Part shown: in pieces, positions 25,899 to 34,021 of the stretch
Position numbering within the stretch: position 1 is the first letter of the stretch
Layout: every line of letters begins with the position of its first letter
DNA from: Bin5 sp965221145
GTDB lineage: Bacteria; Chloroflexota; Anaerolineae; Caldilineales; Caldilineaceae
NCBI GenBank assembly: GCA_965221145.1
Contig: OZ244877.1
Location: forward strand, 5,580,001 to 5,644,000
DNA: 64,000 nt
Direction of reading: 5' to 3'
The notes under the pieces: generated by a model
Seen by the model: the letters and a program-made list of their open reading frames with translations, nothing else
Told to the model about the DNA's origin: nothing
The model's database searches: none
Program-made: the position numbers and the translations under genes

Positions 25899-26903
25899 CT
25901 ACGGCGTCACCAGCTTGCCGGTCTCGGCGGATTGATAGAGCGCCAATACGGATCGCAAAAACATGCGGCTGAGGTGAAAGGGCAGTTGCGGCGCGGCGCC
26001 GTCGAGCAGGCAGGCTTCCATCATCTCCACTTCAGTCTGATAGGCGTCCTTGGCCGGGGTGATGATCGTCTCCGTGCGCCCGTCTCTGGTCGAGAGGATC
26101 ATGCGCTGATCGTCTCCTTCCGTGCCGGGGCGGATGGAAGGATTGTCAATCACCAATGAGCCTTCACTGCCGACAACGTGCAGGCCGTAGCGTTCGGGCG
26201 TGCGCATGCCCGCCCAGATGTGGGCCATTACGCCGTTGCTGAAGCGCATTTGGCCGCTCATGGCCAGGTCGACGCCGCTCTCTCCCTTCATCTGGCAGCC
26301 CCACACCTCCACCGGCAGACCGGCGTCGGCCAGCAGGATAGCTTGGGTTAGGGGATAGATGCCAACATCCCAGAGAGCGCCCCCGCCCAGCGCGGGATTG
26401 AGGCGAATGTTGTCCCGATCTTCCGGCGGCAGATAGAAGGCGTGCCAGCCTGTGATCAGCTGCAATTCCCCCAATTTGCCAGCCGCGATCATGGCGCGGA
26501 CCGTCTGCATCTGTGGATGATGCAGATAGGCGAAGGCTTCAAATATGGTCACATTGTAGTCTGCGGCAGCCGCTTCGACCTTATTCAGATCATCTTCATT
26601 GAGGACTATCGGCTTTTCGCACAGGACATGCTTGCCCGCCGCCGCGGCCTTGACCGTCCATTCGCAGTGGAGCGAATTGGGCAGGGGGTTATAGATGACG
26701 TCCACCTCCGGGTCGGCCAGCAACTCTTCATAGCTGCCGTATGCACGGGGGATACCCCATTCACTGGCATAGGCCCGCGCTCTTTGCGTGGTGCGGCTGG
26801 CCACCGCCACAAGCTCACTGCGGGCCGCCTGGCGCATCGGCCCAATCAACCAGTCGTTGATGGCGGCGGTGGAAAGCAACCCCCAGCGTATTCTGTCAGC
26901 CAT
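25899..26903 (-). CDS. Gfo/Idh/MocA-family oxidoreductase
   Basis: NAD(P)-dependent dehydrogenase of 334 residues. The N-terminal Rossmann segment reads IRWGLLSTAAINDW, and the conserved cofactor/catalytic-lysine motif is VLCEKPIVLNE. The middle contains the family's DVGIYPL. I chose the ATG at 26903, with GGGAG six to seven bases upstream; a longer frame would add 25 unrelated residues. The family includes glucose-fructose, inositol 2- and aldose dehydrogenases. Next to an epimerase, and in the same block as IolD, an inositol- or sugar-oxidising role is plausible. The aldolase gene at 26924 reads into it with a 20-base gap. Confidence 0.88.
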   Translation of the reverse strand: MADRIRWGLLSTAAINDWLIGPMRQAARSELVAVASRTTQRARAYASEWGIPRAYGSYEELLADPEVDVIYNPLPNSLHCEWTVKAAAAGKHVLCEKPIVLNEDDLNKVEAAAADYNVTIFEAFAYLHHPQMQTVRAMIAAGKLGELQLITGWHAFYLPPEDRDNIRLNPALGGGALWDVGIYPLTQAILLADAGLPVEVWGCQMKGESGVDLAMSGQMRFSNGVMAHIWAGMRTPERYGLHVVGSEGSLVIDNPSIRPGTEGDDQRMILSTRDGRTETIITPAKDAYQTEVEMMEACLLDGAAPQLPFHLSRMFLRSVLALYQSAETGKLVTP

Positions 26904-26923
26904 TCTGATCTCCCGTTGTGTCT

Positions 26924-27685
26924 CTATGCGGAACGTCCCAACTGGCGCAAGGTATTCTGTGCCCCGTCGAGCATCCACTCGGCATCCTCGCCGGCTGTGA
27001 TGAATCGTCCTCCCTGCTCAAGCCAGTATTGTGTGTCGGCCACGCTCCCGGTCGAGATGCCGAAGACTTTGCCGGTCTTGTTGCAGGCCTCCACCACACT
27101 CAGGATGGCGTTCCGGTGGGCTTCCTTGCCCTCCGGCGTGTTCAGATCGATTCCCATCGAGATGCGCAGATCGTTCGGCCCAATGTAGCAGCCATCGACC
27201 CCCTCGACGGCCATGATCTGCTCACACCGTTCGACGGCCTGCCTGGTCTCGATCATGACCGCCAGGAACACCTCCTCGTTGCTCCAATCCATGTAATCCG
27301 GGCCGTGAAAACTGACGCCGAACGGCCCGCCGGAGCGGCCTCCTACAGGTGGAAAGCGCATCGCAAAGGCCGCGGCCTCGGCCTCCTCGACCGAGTTGAC
27401 CATGGGCACGATGATTCCCAGCGCGCCGCGATCCAGCAGGCGGCCGATTGCGGCGAAATCGTTCTGCTCCACACGCACCATGGGTGTGGCATTGCCCAGG
27501 CTGATACACCGGATCGCCTGCATAATGGTGTCATCATTCCAAGGTCCATGTTGGGCATCGACCATGAAAAAGTCGAATTCCATCTGGGAGAGAAACTCAG
27601 TTGCCAGGGGCGACCCCAAACTGATCTCAGCCCCGATCGCGGCCTTCCCCTCCAGCATACGTTGTTTTGCTTTGTTGATTGCCAT
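26924..27685 (-). CDS. HpcH/HpaI-family aldolase, second copy
   Basis: Pyruvate-type class II aldolase of 253 residues. Landmarks are FFMVDAQHGPWNDDT with the active-site histidine, MVRVEQND, GALGIIVPMVNSVEEA and VEGVDGCYIGPNDLRISMG. It differs widely from the copy at 3137 outside these blocks. The ATG at 27685 has AAAGGAGG upstream. It is followed 20 bases later by the Gfo/Idh gene, consistent with one transcription unit for oxidation and cleavage of a sugar-acid-like intermediate. The upstream intergenic region holds a partial inverted-repeat element. Confidence 0.88.
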   Translation of the reverse strand: MAINKAKQRMLEGKAAIGAEISLGSPLATEFLSQMEFDFFMVDAQHGPWNDDTIMQAIRCISLGNATPMVRVEQNDFAAIGRLLDRGALGIIVPMVNSVEEAEAAAFAMRFPPVGGRSGGPFGVSFHGPDYMDWSNEEVFLAVMIETRQAVERCEQIMAVEGVDGCYIGPNDLRISMGIDLNTPEGKEAHRNAILSVVEACNKTGKVFGISTGSVADTQYWLEQGGRFITAGEDAEWMLDGAQNTLRQLGRSA

Positions 27686-27837
27686 GTCGGCCTCCTTTAT
27701 GACCAGGTGCGGTACGTTGCGTTATGGTTATACAGACGGTGGAGATGTCAATTGAGGAGGTCCTGTTTGGCTGAATGAATTGGGTGCAGCGAGGCCCATC
27801 AACAACCGAACGGGAGGGTTCCATGATGCAACAACGA

Positions 27838-27907
27838 ATACGCGTTCACTTTGAGAATCCGCATTTCTCTGTACTGAGTATTTCGTATTGCGTAGTGGCA
27901 GGCGATT
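27838..27907. repeat. Dispersed inverted-repeat element, partial copy
   Basis: GCGTTCACTTTGAGAATCCG and then TTTCGTATTGCGTAGTGGCA match the left end and interior of the elements at 785, 31503 and 55272. The right terminal repeat is missing; the similarity stops at or just inside the end of the PhyH gene at 27912. The rest of the gap (27686-27837) shows no other feature. Confidence 0.55.
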
Positions 27908-27911
27908 GCCG

Positions 27912-28709
27912 TTATTTGAATCCAAGCGCAATGATATGCGCCACCATGCCCTGGATACGGGGTCGATCGCTGTTGAGAAATTCCATTGTGTACAGTTCGT
28001 CCGTCTGCGTATGCTGCATCCTCTTGATCAGGTTGAGGTCTGCCTCATACCCGCGCCGGACATAGGCTCTGTGCGCGTCGCTGGTTGGCTTGGCAAAAAA
28101 GTTGAGCGTAAACATGCGGCGGCCCGTGCGCCCGCCGAAGGCTGCGTGCCACAGATTCTGGTCAAAAAAGACCACATCACCGGGCCGGGATTCCAGAGGG
28201 AATGAGGGTACGTCCGATCCGGTAATTCCAAAGGGCTTTGCGGTTGGCGTCTCACGTTGCTCCTTCAACGGTTGCAAGGCAGTGTGAAGCGGGAGACGAT
28301 GGGAACCGGGGATGACGCGCAGGCAGCCCGTATCCTTGGTCACCGGATCAAGATAGAACGCCACCTTGATCCGACCGTAATCGAGTTCCGACCCGTCAGG
28401 ATGCCATGAAGTATCGCCCACGTAAAGATTGCCGTCGGAACCGTTCCAGATAAAGCCTTGGCCCAGCAACTGTTCAACCGGGAGGTAGATGCGGTCATCG
28501 TCAAGAAGCTGCGACAGCAAGGGGCGCTTCTCGATGCAGCCCATCACTGCCTGGCGTTTCTCCCCGCTGAAGGGCTGGCCCTGCCGGTCCTCTGCCAGCA
28601 CATCGTCGAAGTCGCGGCCGATCACGTCGATCTCCCCCGGCGAAAACGCCTGCCGCATGACGATGAAGCCAAAGGTCTCGAAGTGATCTTTCTGTTCCGC
28701 TGTCAACAT
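27912..28709 (-). CDS. Phytanoyl-CoA dioxygenase (PhyH) family protein
   Basis: Fe(II)/2-oxoglutarate oxygenase of 265 residues. Iron ligands His103-x-Asp105 (TSWHPDGS) and distal His188 (NLWHAAFG), with Arg197 or Arg198 (GRRMFTLNFF) for 2-oxoglutarate. CLRVIPGSHRLPLH lies at about 129-142. The TSWHPDGS/LWHAAFGG pattern is of a widespread environmental subgroup without known substrate. The gene is transcribed toward the aldolase gene, from which a partial repeat element separates it. Confidence 0.9.
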   Translation of the reverse strand: MLTAEQKDHFETFGFIVMRQAFSPGEIDVIGRDFDDVLAEDRQGQPFSGEKRQAVMGCIEKRPLLSQLLDDDRIYLPVEQLLGQGFIWNGSDGNLYVGDTSWHPDGSELDYGRIKVAFYLDPVTKDTGCLRVIPGSHRLPLHTALQPLKEQRETPTAKPFGITGSDVPSFPLESRPGDVVFFDQNLWHAAFGGRTGRRMFTLNFFAKPTSDAHRAYVRRGYEADLNLIKRMQHTQTDELYTMEFLNSDRPRIQGMVAHIIALGFK

Positions 28710-28836
28710 CGTATTGTCCCTTGAGGATGGATGAACTATTGCAGCCTGTTGATCTTGCCTGCTTTTTGCAATTCTGGCTAACTCTCTTTATGCCGATCGT
28801 GTTGACGGGGCGCGTCTGTTGCTTTGGATGGCTGGC

Positions 28837-30153
28837 TCAGGTGTACTCGCCAATCTGGTGGGACAACTCGGCGAATATCTCCTCGGTCATCGCGTGGATC
28901 TGATCCAACGTGCAGACTGCTGCGGTCAGGGGATCCAGGGCGATGGCTTGCTCGATCGCTTTGCGATTTCTTTCCAGCGCCCCCTTGACGGTCAGTTCAT
29001 CGCCCGCAAGCCGATTGCGATTGAGGGAGGCGCACTGGGGTGGCAGATCGCCAACGAAGCAAGGATGCACACCCATGTTGTCAACCAGGCAGGGCACTTC
29101 GACACAGCATCCGTCAGGCAGGTTTGTGATCAACCCGCTGTTGATAACGTTGCCGTTGAAGCGATACGGTTCATTGGTCTCCATGGCGTTGATGATGCCG
29201 ACGGAGTACTCATCGCTGCGCTCGATCTCGACAGGCCCATCCCCATGCGCCTCTTCCCGCAGGCGCTTATCCTTCTCGGCGACGGACTGTTTCCAGCGCG
29301 CCACGCTGCCTACATGCAGCCCGATGCTCGCTCCAGGCCCGCGCTTATTGCGGAAGCGTTCGACCAGTTCGGGGCTTCTGCGGAAGTAGGGGACGTATTC
29401 GGAGTTGTGCGTGCTCGATTCTGTCAGGAAGTGACCAAAGTAGCGCATCATTTCAAAGCGGACGATGTCCCGTTCGTAGATTTCCGGCTCCTCCATCTTT
29501 TCCCTTACGAGCGGGTAGGCGTCTTCTCCGTTCCACTCGAAGCGCAAGAACCAGGCCTGATGGTTGATGCCGGCGACCCAGTGGCCCGTCTCTTCATAGG
29601 GTGCGCCGATGTAGTCGGCCAACTGCATTGCGGTGCCCTGTACGCTGTGGCACATGCCGATGCTTCGGATTGCGGAGATGCGGTTGAGAATCCAGGGCAG
29701 ACTGGTCGTCGGGTTCGAGTAGTGCAGGAAGAGCGCCTGCGGGCAGACCTCCTCCATCGTCTTGATGATTTCGAGCAGAGGCGGCATATACTTGAGCGCC
29801 GTAAACACGCCGTTTGGACCGGTGGTACAGCCGACAGCCTGGTCAACGCCGTACTTCATGGCAATCTCCAACGGCTCTTCTTTGGAGTCGACGCCCGGCG
29901 GGCGGATGATCGAGATCACGTAGTCTGCCCCGTCCAGAGCCGGACGCAGAGCCAGCGTCGATTCGATTTTGGTCGGCACGTCCAGTTGTTTGGCCATCTT
30001 CCTGGCCAACGTTGTCACCACCTCCAGCCGCTCCTGGTTGTTGTCCATCAATGCCAGCGTTCCCTCGGCCAGGGCAGGCCGGGTCATAATGTCCATCAGG
30101 AATCCTTTGGCAAACCCGCGGCTTCCCGCTCCGATCAAGGTAATTTTTGCCAT
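28837..30153 (-). CDS. Glycoside hydrolase family 4, third copy
   Basis: GH4 enzyme of 438 residues with the NAD motif ITLIGAGS (4-11), YSNP at 145-148, and metal ligands Cys168 and His198. Its residues 103-120 (VDQAVGCTTGPNGVFTAL) match the first copy at 11500 while its N-terminal half and insert near residue 280 resemble the copy at 12959. It is on the same strand as the ABC permease/binding-protein genes at 31634-35374, with a PhyH gene in between. The order binding protein, permeases, PhyH, GH4 is therefore the same set of functions as in the 5.7-12.8 kb operon, though in different order. Confidence 0.9.
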   Translation of the reverse strand: MAKITLIGAGSRGFAKGFLMDIMTRPALAEGTLALMDNNQERLEVVTTLARKMAKQLDVPTKIESTLALRPALDGADYVISIIRPPGVDSKEEPLEIAMKYGVDQAVGCTTGPNGVFTALKYMPPLLEIIKTMEEVCPQALFLHYSNPTTSLPWILNRISAIRSIGMCHSVQGTAMQLADYIGAPYEETGHWVAGINHQAWFLRFEWNGEDAYPLVREKMEEPEIYERDIVRFEMMRYFGHFLTESSTHNSEYVPYFRRSPELVERFRNKRGPGASIGLHVGSVARWKQSVAEKDKRLREEAHGDGPVEIERSDEYSVGIINAMETNEPYRFNGNVINSGLITNLPDGCCVEVPCLVDNMGVHPCFVGDLPPQCASLNRNRLAGDELTVKGALERNRKAIEQAIALDPLTAAVCTLDQIHAMTEEIFAELSHQIGEYT

Positions 30154-30229
30154 CGCTCAATCCTTGTCTGCAGATTGTAGACGCTCATGTTCCGAGCGCA
30201 AATGGTCTCATACATGGGCGGTTATCGTT

Positions 30230-31483
30230 TTACGCCGCATCGACCTGATCGTTCCAACTGGCAATGAACTCGGCGACCTCGAAACTGGCCGGCATTTCAT
30301 TGACGATATAGCGTGATGGGGGGCTGGAACGGCTCCAGGAGACGTGCTGCTCCGTGTCGGTCTGGAGCTTGGCGTCCAGGGTCGCAAAGCGCTGCCACAG
30401 CAGGTCGACTTCCTCCGCTGAGAAGCGGCCAGCCAGATTCTCATCGAAATCGAGCATATCTCTCTGGCCTGTAACCTTGGCCCGCTCGGCTCGCGGCAGG
30501 CCACTCACGCCCGGTCTGGAGAGCGCGTGCATGCGCATGACCACCTTCGAGAGCAGGACGAGACAGACCATGCGCCCCTCTGCGCCGGGCCGGAGCGCCG
30601 ACAGCGCTTGGAGGAATGTGTCCTCGTCCTTATCCAGCATGGCGCGAAACATCGACGCCAGCAGATCGCGTTGCTGGGAGAGCAACTGCGCCATCCGCGC
30701 AAGCGTCTGCCGCGCGGCGGGCGGCAGACATTCGATGAAGCGCAACTGTTGGTCCCAGACGGGCGAGAAGATATGGGCGTAGAGGGGCGGCGCGATGGAG
30801 GCATGACCGCCGTGGATGGTGCGCCGCAAGCGGGTGCTGTAGTTGCTGCCCCAGTGCCAGAGGAGGTTGGTGTAGACCACGCCGTCTCCGGCATTAAGCG
30901 GTACGCGGATGCTGCCGGGCAGAGGCGCTTGCGAGTCTTGGGCCATCTGGCGTTCTTCCGCCTCGGTATTGCGGCGCAGATGGCTGCCCGGCACGATCCA
31001 GAGCACGTTGTCGTCGTAGAGTGGGATATTCCACTGCACATAGCCGGGGCCATTCTCTCGCAAGTCCGACATTAAGCCTTCGACCGGACCCTGGCTGGCG
31101 GGATGAAAATCACGGTGCCAACCGGTGCCGCCGGGATGATCGCGCACCGGATTGCACATCAGCATCATCTCAGTGATCGCGAGTTCGGGGGCGCGGATGA
31201 GCTGGTGGGCGACGCCCAGCGTATTCTCGTGTAGCCACAACTCCACGGCATTGGCGGTCGCTTGATCGATCAGCGCCTCCACATGCGAGAGCCGGGGCTG
31301 CTGATGTGTCTCCCACACGCCGCCCGGCGGGTCGTCCGGCTGGCGCTCACGCGCCCAGATCGCCTTCTGTCTCTCAACCAGGATCTCATGGCTGTCCCGT
31401 ATGGCATCCAGTTTATCGGGCGGGATCACGTTGCGAAGGATGAGGTACCCTTCTTGCATAAACTGCGCTTGATTGACACGCAT
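30230..31483 (-). CDS. Large PhyH-family dioxygenase with C-terminal extension
   Basis: Protein of 417 residues, about 130 longer than the other PhyH proteins here. The oxygenase core has His123-x-Asp125 (GWHRDFHP), distal His210 (LLWHWGSN) and Arg220 or Arg221 (RLRRTIHG), with LWIVPGSHLRR before it. After about residue 235 a mainly helical extension follows (many Leu, Ala, Arg; LARMAQLLSQQRDLLASMF) that I do not recognise. The ATG at 31483 lies 20 bases from an inverted-repeat element that separates this gene from the permeases upstream, so the repeat may affect expression of the downstream half of the operon. Confidence 0.88.
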   Translation of the reverse strand: MRVNQAQFMQEGYLILRNVIPPDKLDAIRDSHEILVERQKAIWARERQPDDPPGGVWETHQQPRLSHVEALIDQATANAVELWLHENTLGVAHQLIRAPELAITEMMLMCNPVRDHPGGTGWHRDFHPASQGPVEGLMSDLRENGPGYVQWNIPLYDDNVLWIVPGSHLRRNTEAEERQMAQDSQAPLPGSIRVPLNAGDGVVYTNLLWHWGSNYSTRLRRTIHGGHASIAPPLYAHIFSPVWDQQLRFIECLPPAARQTLARMAQLLSQQRDLLASMFRAMLDKDEDTFLQALSALRPGAEGRMVCLVLLSKVVMRMHALSRPGVSGLPRAERAKVTGQRDMLDFDENLAGRFSAEEVDLLWQRFATLDAKLQTDTEQHVSWSRSSPPSRYIVNEMPASFEVAEFIASWNDQVDAA

Positions 31484-31502
31484 GATGTGGGTGACTCCTA
31501 AT

Positions 31503-31636
31503 TAATGTGCGTTCACATTGAGAACCCGCTTTTTTCTGAATTGCGTATTGCGTATTGCGTAAGGGCAGGCGAGACGGCCACGTTTCAATTGCGTTATCCG
31601 CCCGAAAAGTCTCGGTTTCAAACGGGATTCACATTA
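31503..31636. repeat. Dispersed inverted-repeat element, copy 2
   Basis: The left end starts TAATGTGCGTTCACATTGAG and the right end, read on the other strand, starts TAATGTGAATCCCGTTTGAA. The interior has ATTGCGTATTGCGTATTGCG and GGGCAGGCGAGAC. As in copy 1, one end coincides with a stop codon: the TAA of the permease gene (31634-31636, minus strand) is the first three bases of the terminal repeat. Length 134 bases. Confidence 0.72.
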
Positions 31637-32518
31637 GCCCTTGATGCCGGTCAGCACGGCGCCTCGCACGAAATAGCGTTGAAATGCGAGAAAGAAGACG
31701 AGCGGCGGCAACATAGTCAGGACGGCCATGGCGGCCAGCCACTCCAGGTGGTACTCTTTATAAATCCCTTGCGGGTCGGCGAAACTCTGCCGAAAGGTCA
31801 GCATCGCGCGCGGCAAGGTCCAGAGTTTTTCGTCGATCAGGTAGATCAGGGCGCCGAAAAGCTCATTCCAGTTGCTGACGAAGGTAAATATGGAAGCGGT
31901 GGCCAGCGCCGGTCCGAGATTGGGCAGTATGATGTGACGATAGATGCCGATTGGGGAACAGCCATCGACCTTGGCGGCATCGTCCAGCTCCAGGGGAATG
32001 GTAGACATGTATTGGCGCATGAGGAAGACGTAGAAGGCGCCTCCCCCGACCCATGAGGGAACGATCAAAGGCCAAAAGGTGTTGATCCAGCCCAGCCGAT
32101 GAAAGAGCAAGAAAGTCGGGATGATGGTGACCTGGCTGGGCAACATCAGCGTGGCGAGCAGGACGGCAAAGAGGAAATTGCGAGCGGGAAAGCGCAGTCT
32201 GCCAAAGCCGTAAGCCACCATGGACCCGGTCAGCAGCGTTCCGGCAAGGGAGGCGACAGCGATGATGAGCGTGTTTCTCAAGTAGATGGTGAACGGCATT
32301 ATCGTCCAGGCATCGCTGTAGTTTCGCCATTGCCAGGGCTGGGGCGGGATCAGGTTGATTTCCGATTCTGAGACGATCATGAGGCGGGTCTTGAGTGAAC
32401 TGGAGACCAGCCAGAAGATGGGCAGGAGGAAGATCAGCGCCACCAGAATACCGATTGCATAGAGGAGGAGCAAACGCAGCAGAGCGTTTGGCCGCCATGA
32501 ACGGGCGACACTACTCAT
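31634..32518 (-). CDS. Sugar ABC transporter permease, MalG/UgpE type
   Basis: CUT1-type permease of 294 residues, about six helices. ATPase-contact loop LDDAAKVDGCSPIGIYRHII, C-terminus VRGAVLTGIKG. Periplasmic segment VSSSLKTRLMIVSESEINLI differs from the other four MalG-type proteins here. The start overlaps the stop of the preceding permease by four bases. Its stop codon is the outer end of a dispersed repeat element, after which the PhyH gene follows, so the operon's permease part is physically separated from the enzyme part by the repeat. Confidence 0.92.
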   Translation of the reverse strand: MSSVARSWRPNALLRLLLLYAIGILVALIFLLPIFWLVSSSLKTRLMIVSESEINLIPPQPWQWRNYSDAWTIMPFTIYLRNTLIIAVASLAGTLLTGSMVAYGFGRLRFPARNFLFAVLLATLMLPSQVTIIPTFLLFHRLGWINTFWPLIVPSWVGGGAFYVFLMRQYMSTIPLELDDAAKVDGCSPIGIYRHIILPNLGPALATASIFTFVSNWNELFGALIYLIDEKLWTLPRAMLTFRQSFADPQGIYKEYHLEWLAAMAVLTMLPPLVFFLAFQRYFVRGAVLTGIKG

Positions 32519-33462
32519 TGTTCATCTCCGTTCATCTCCGCCTCGTAGTAGACCCAGCGGCGGGCGCCGATGAACTGGATGAGGGTGAGAAGCATGATAA
32601 TGATGAAGAATAGCCAGGCCAGGACGCTGGCATAGCCGAGGCGACGCTGCTGGAAGGCTACGTCGAAAAGGTAGATTATGAAGAAAAGCGTGGACCTGGC
32701 CGGTCCCCCCTGGGTCAGGATATAGCCGGAGGTGAAGACCTGCATAGAGCCGATGACGCCGATTACGGTCAGGAAGAAGATGGTCGGGGAGAGCATGGGG
32801 ATGGTGATGTGGCGGAACAAGGACAGAAGCCCCGCGCCGTCGATCTTGGCCGCGTCATAGAGGTGCTCGGGAATCCCCTGCAACCCGGCCAGCATGATGA
32901 CCATGGTGTAGCCGACACCGTAGACGGCCATGATCACGAAGGCCCACGGCGCCCACTCAGTCGTCGTCAGCCAGCCGATGCGCGGCAGGTCAAACACACG
33001 TAAGAACTGGTTGATCATTCCGAACTCCTTGTCATACAAGGCCAACCAGACAAATGTCAGGGCGACGCCGCTAATTGCGGCCGGCATGAAATAGATGACC
33101 CGAAATAGATTGCGCCCGGAGAATTTTTGATTCACATAGAGGGCCAGAGCCAGGCCAATGAGGATGGTCAGGAAGACGACCCAGAAGGCATAGGTCGCTG
33201 TGACCCGCAGCGAGTCGAGCAGTCGAAAATCGTGGAGCACCAGTTCACGAATGTTTTCAAGACCGACCCAATTGATCCGACGAAAGCCTTTGTATGAAGT
33301 GAACATGAGGCCAAAGGAGACCAACATCGGCCCCAGCGTGAATAGCGCAAATCCGATGATCCACGGTGCAATGAAGAAATAGCCATAGGCCATTTCGGTG
33401 CGGGCCAATCTGCCTGGCCGATTGCGATTCTGGTCAATGCGCGCTCTGAAGCGTTGAAACAT
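32515..33462 (-). CDS. Sugar ABC transporter permease, MalF/UgpA type
   Basis: Partner permease of 315 residues. N-terminal basic tail, first helix YFFIAPWIIGFALFTLG, ATPase-contact loop YDAAKIDGAGLLSLFRHITI, C-terminus RRWVYYEAEM, all typical for UgpA-like proteins. It overlaps its MalG-type partner. The start ATG at 33462 has AAGAAAGAAC upstream, a weak ribosome-binding site. The 559 bases between it and the binding-protein gene hold a small insertion element and a strong stem-loop. Confidence 0.92.
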   Translation of the reverse strand: MFQRFRARIDQNRNRPGRLARTEMAYGYFFIAPWIIGFALFTLGPMLVSFGLMFTSYKGFRRINWVGLENIRELVLHDFRLLDSLRVTATYAFWVVFLTILIGLALALYVNQKFSGRNLFRVIYFMPAAISGVALTFVWLALYDKEFGMINQFLRVFDLPRIGWLTTTEWAPWAFVIMAVYGVGYTMVIMLAGLQGIPEHLYDAAKIDGAGLLSLFRHITIPMLSPTIFFLTVIGVIGSMQVFTSGYILTQGGPARSTLFFIIYLFDVAFQQRRLGYASVLAWLFFIIIMLLTLIQFIGARRWVYYEAEMNGDEQ

Positions 33463-33561
33463 GGTTCTTTCTTATTGCATTGGTGAAAAAGTCGCCAACT
33501 GTACCGCACGCCCCGCGCCGGATTGAGCCTGGGGGCGGCCCTCTGGTGAGACACCTTTGCA

Positions 33562-33656
33562 CTTAGTAACTGTCCGTTTTTAACTTAACGGTTTCGTTCG
33601 ACAGACCAGTCCAAGCTTGATTGAAATCGCTACGTTGTTTGCGGACAGTTACTTAG
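33562..33656. mobile_element. Short non-coding insertion element (MITE-like) with target-site duplication
   Basis: TAACTGTCCG at 33567-33576 and its exact reverse complement CGGACAGTTA at 33642-33651 bound an 85-base element with no coding capacity. It is flanked on both sides by the direct repeat CTTAG (33562-33566 and 33652-33656), as expected for a 5-base target-site duplication. Further out, CCCTCTGGTGAG at about 33539 and CTCACCAGGGGG at about 33671 form another inverted pair, so it may have landed in an older palindrome. The rest of 33463-34021 has no gene. Confidence 0.65.
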
Positions 33657-33903
33657 TCAGACTTCAGGGCGGCTCACCAGGGGGACAAGCGCATGACGAT
33701 TCACTATTGCGATTCTTGACTATGGGCAACGGGCGTATATGCTCGTCAAAGAACTGTGCAGCGGCTGGCACTGCCACGGCGGCAGCCAGGTTGCAGCGAA
33801 AGTGAATCCGATGTGATGCGTTGTTTTGGTGCATCTCGGGGCCAGGATCTGGACACAGGGCTGCCAAGGCAGTTTCCGGCAGTTCAGGATACGATTCCGC
33901 GAC

Positions 33904-33953
33904 TGGCCGCCTTCGCGCTGACTCGGGCGAACTCTTCACCGCGAAGGCGGCCA
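33904..33953 (-). terminator. Stem-loop between binding-protein and permease genes
   Basis: TGGCCGCCTTCGCG (33904-33917) and its perfect complement (33940-33953) enclose 22 bases. It lies about 70 bases after the stop of the binding-protein gene, read on the minus strand, and before the permeases. No T run follows. A smaller palindrome, ATTTTCGGCGAAAAT, adjoins it at 33953-33967. Position matches the stem-loops at 9582, 41520 and 50138. Confidence 0.65.
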
Positions 33954-34021
33954 TTTTCGGCGAAAATGCCTGCGTCATCTGCAGGTCAAGTGTCTGGCCT
34001 GCCCGAACTCGCACGGGGCGA

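Noticed and set aside
28819..30180. Plus-strand open frame of 453 codons
   Set aside because: Antisense to the GH4 gene at 28837 with all its motifs.
31536..31560. Short tandem repeats (ATTGCGT units) as a CRISPR or minisatellite
   Set aside because: Only three units of seven to eight bases inside a dispersed element, with no spacers.
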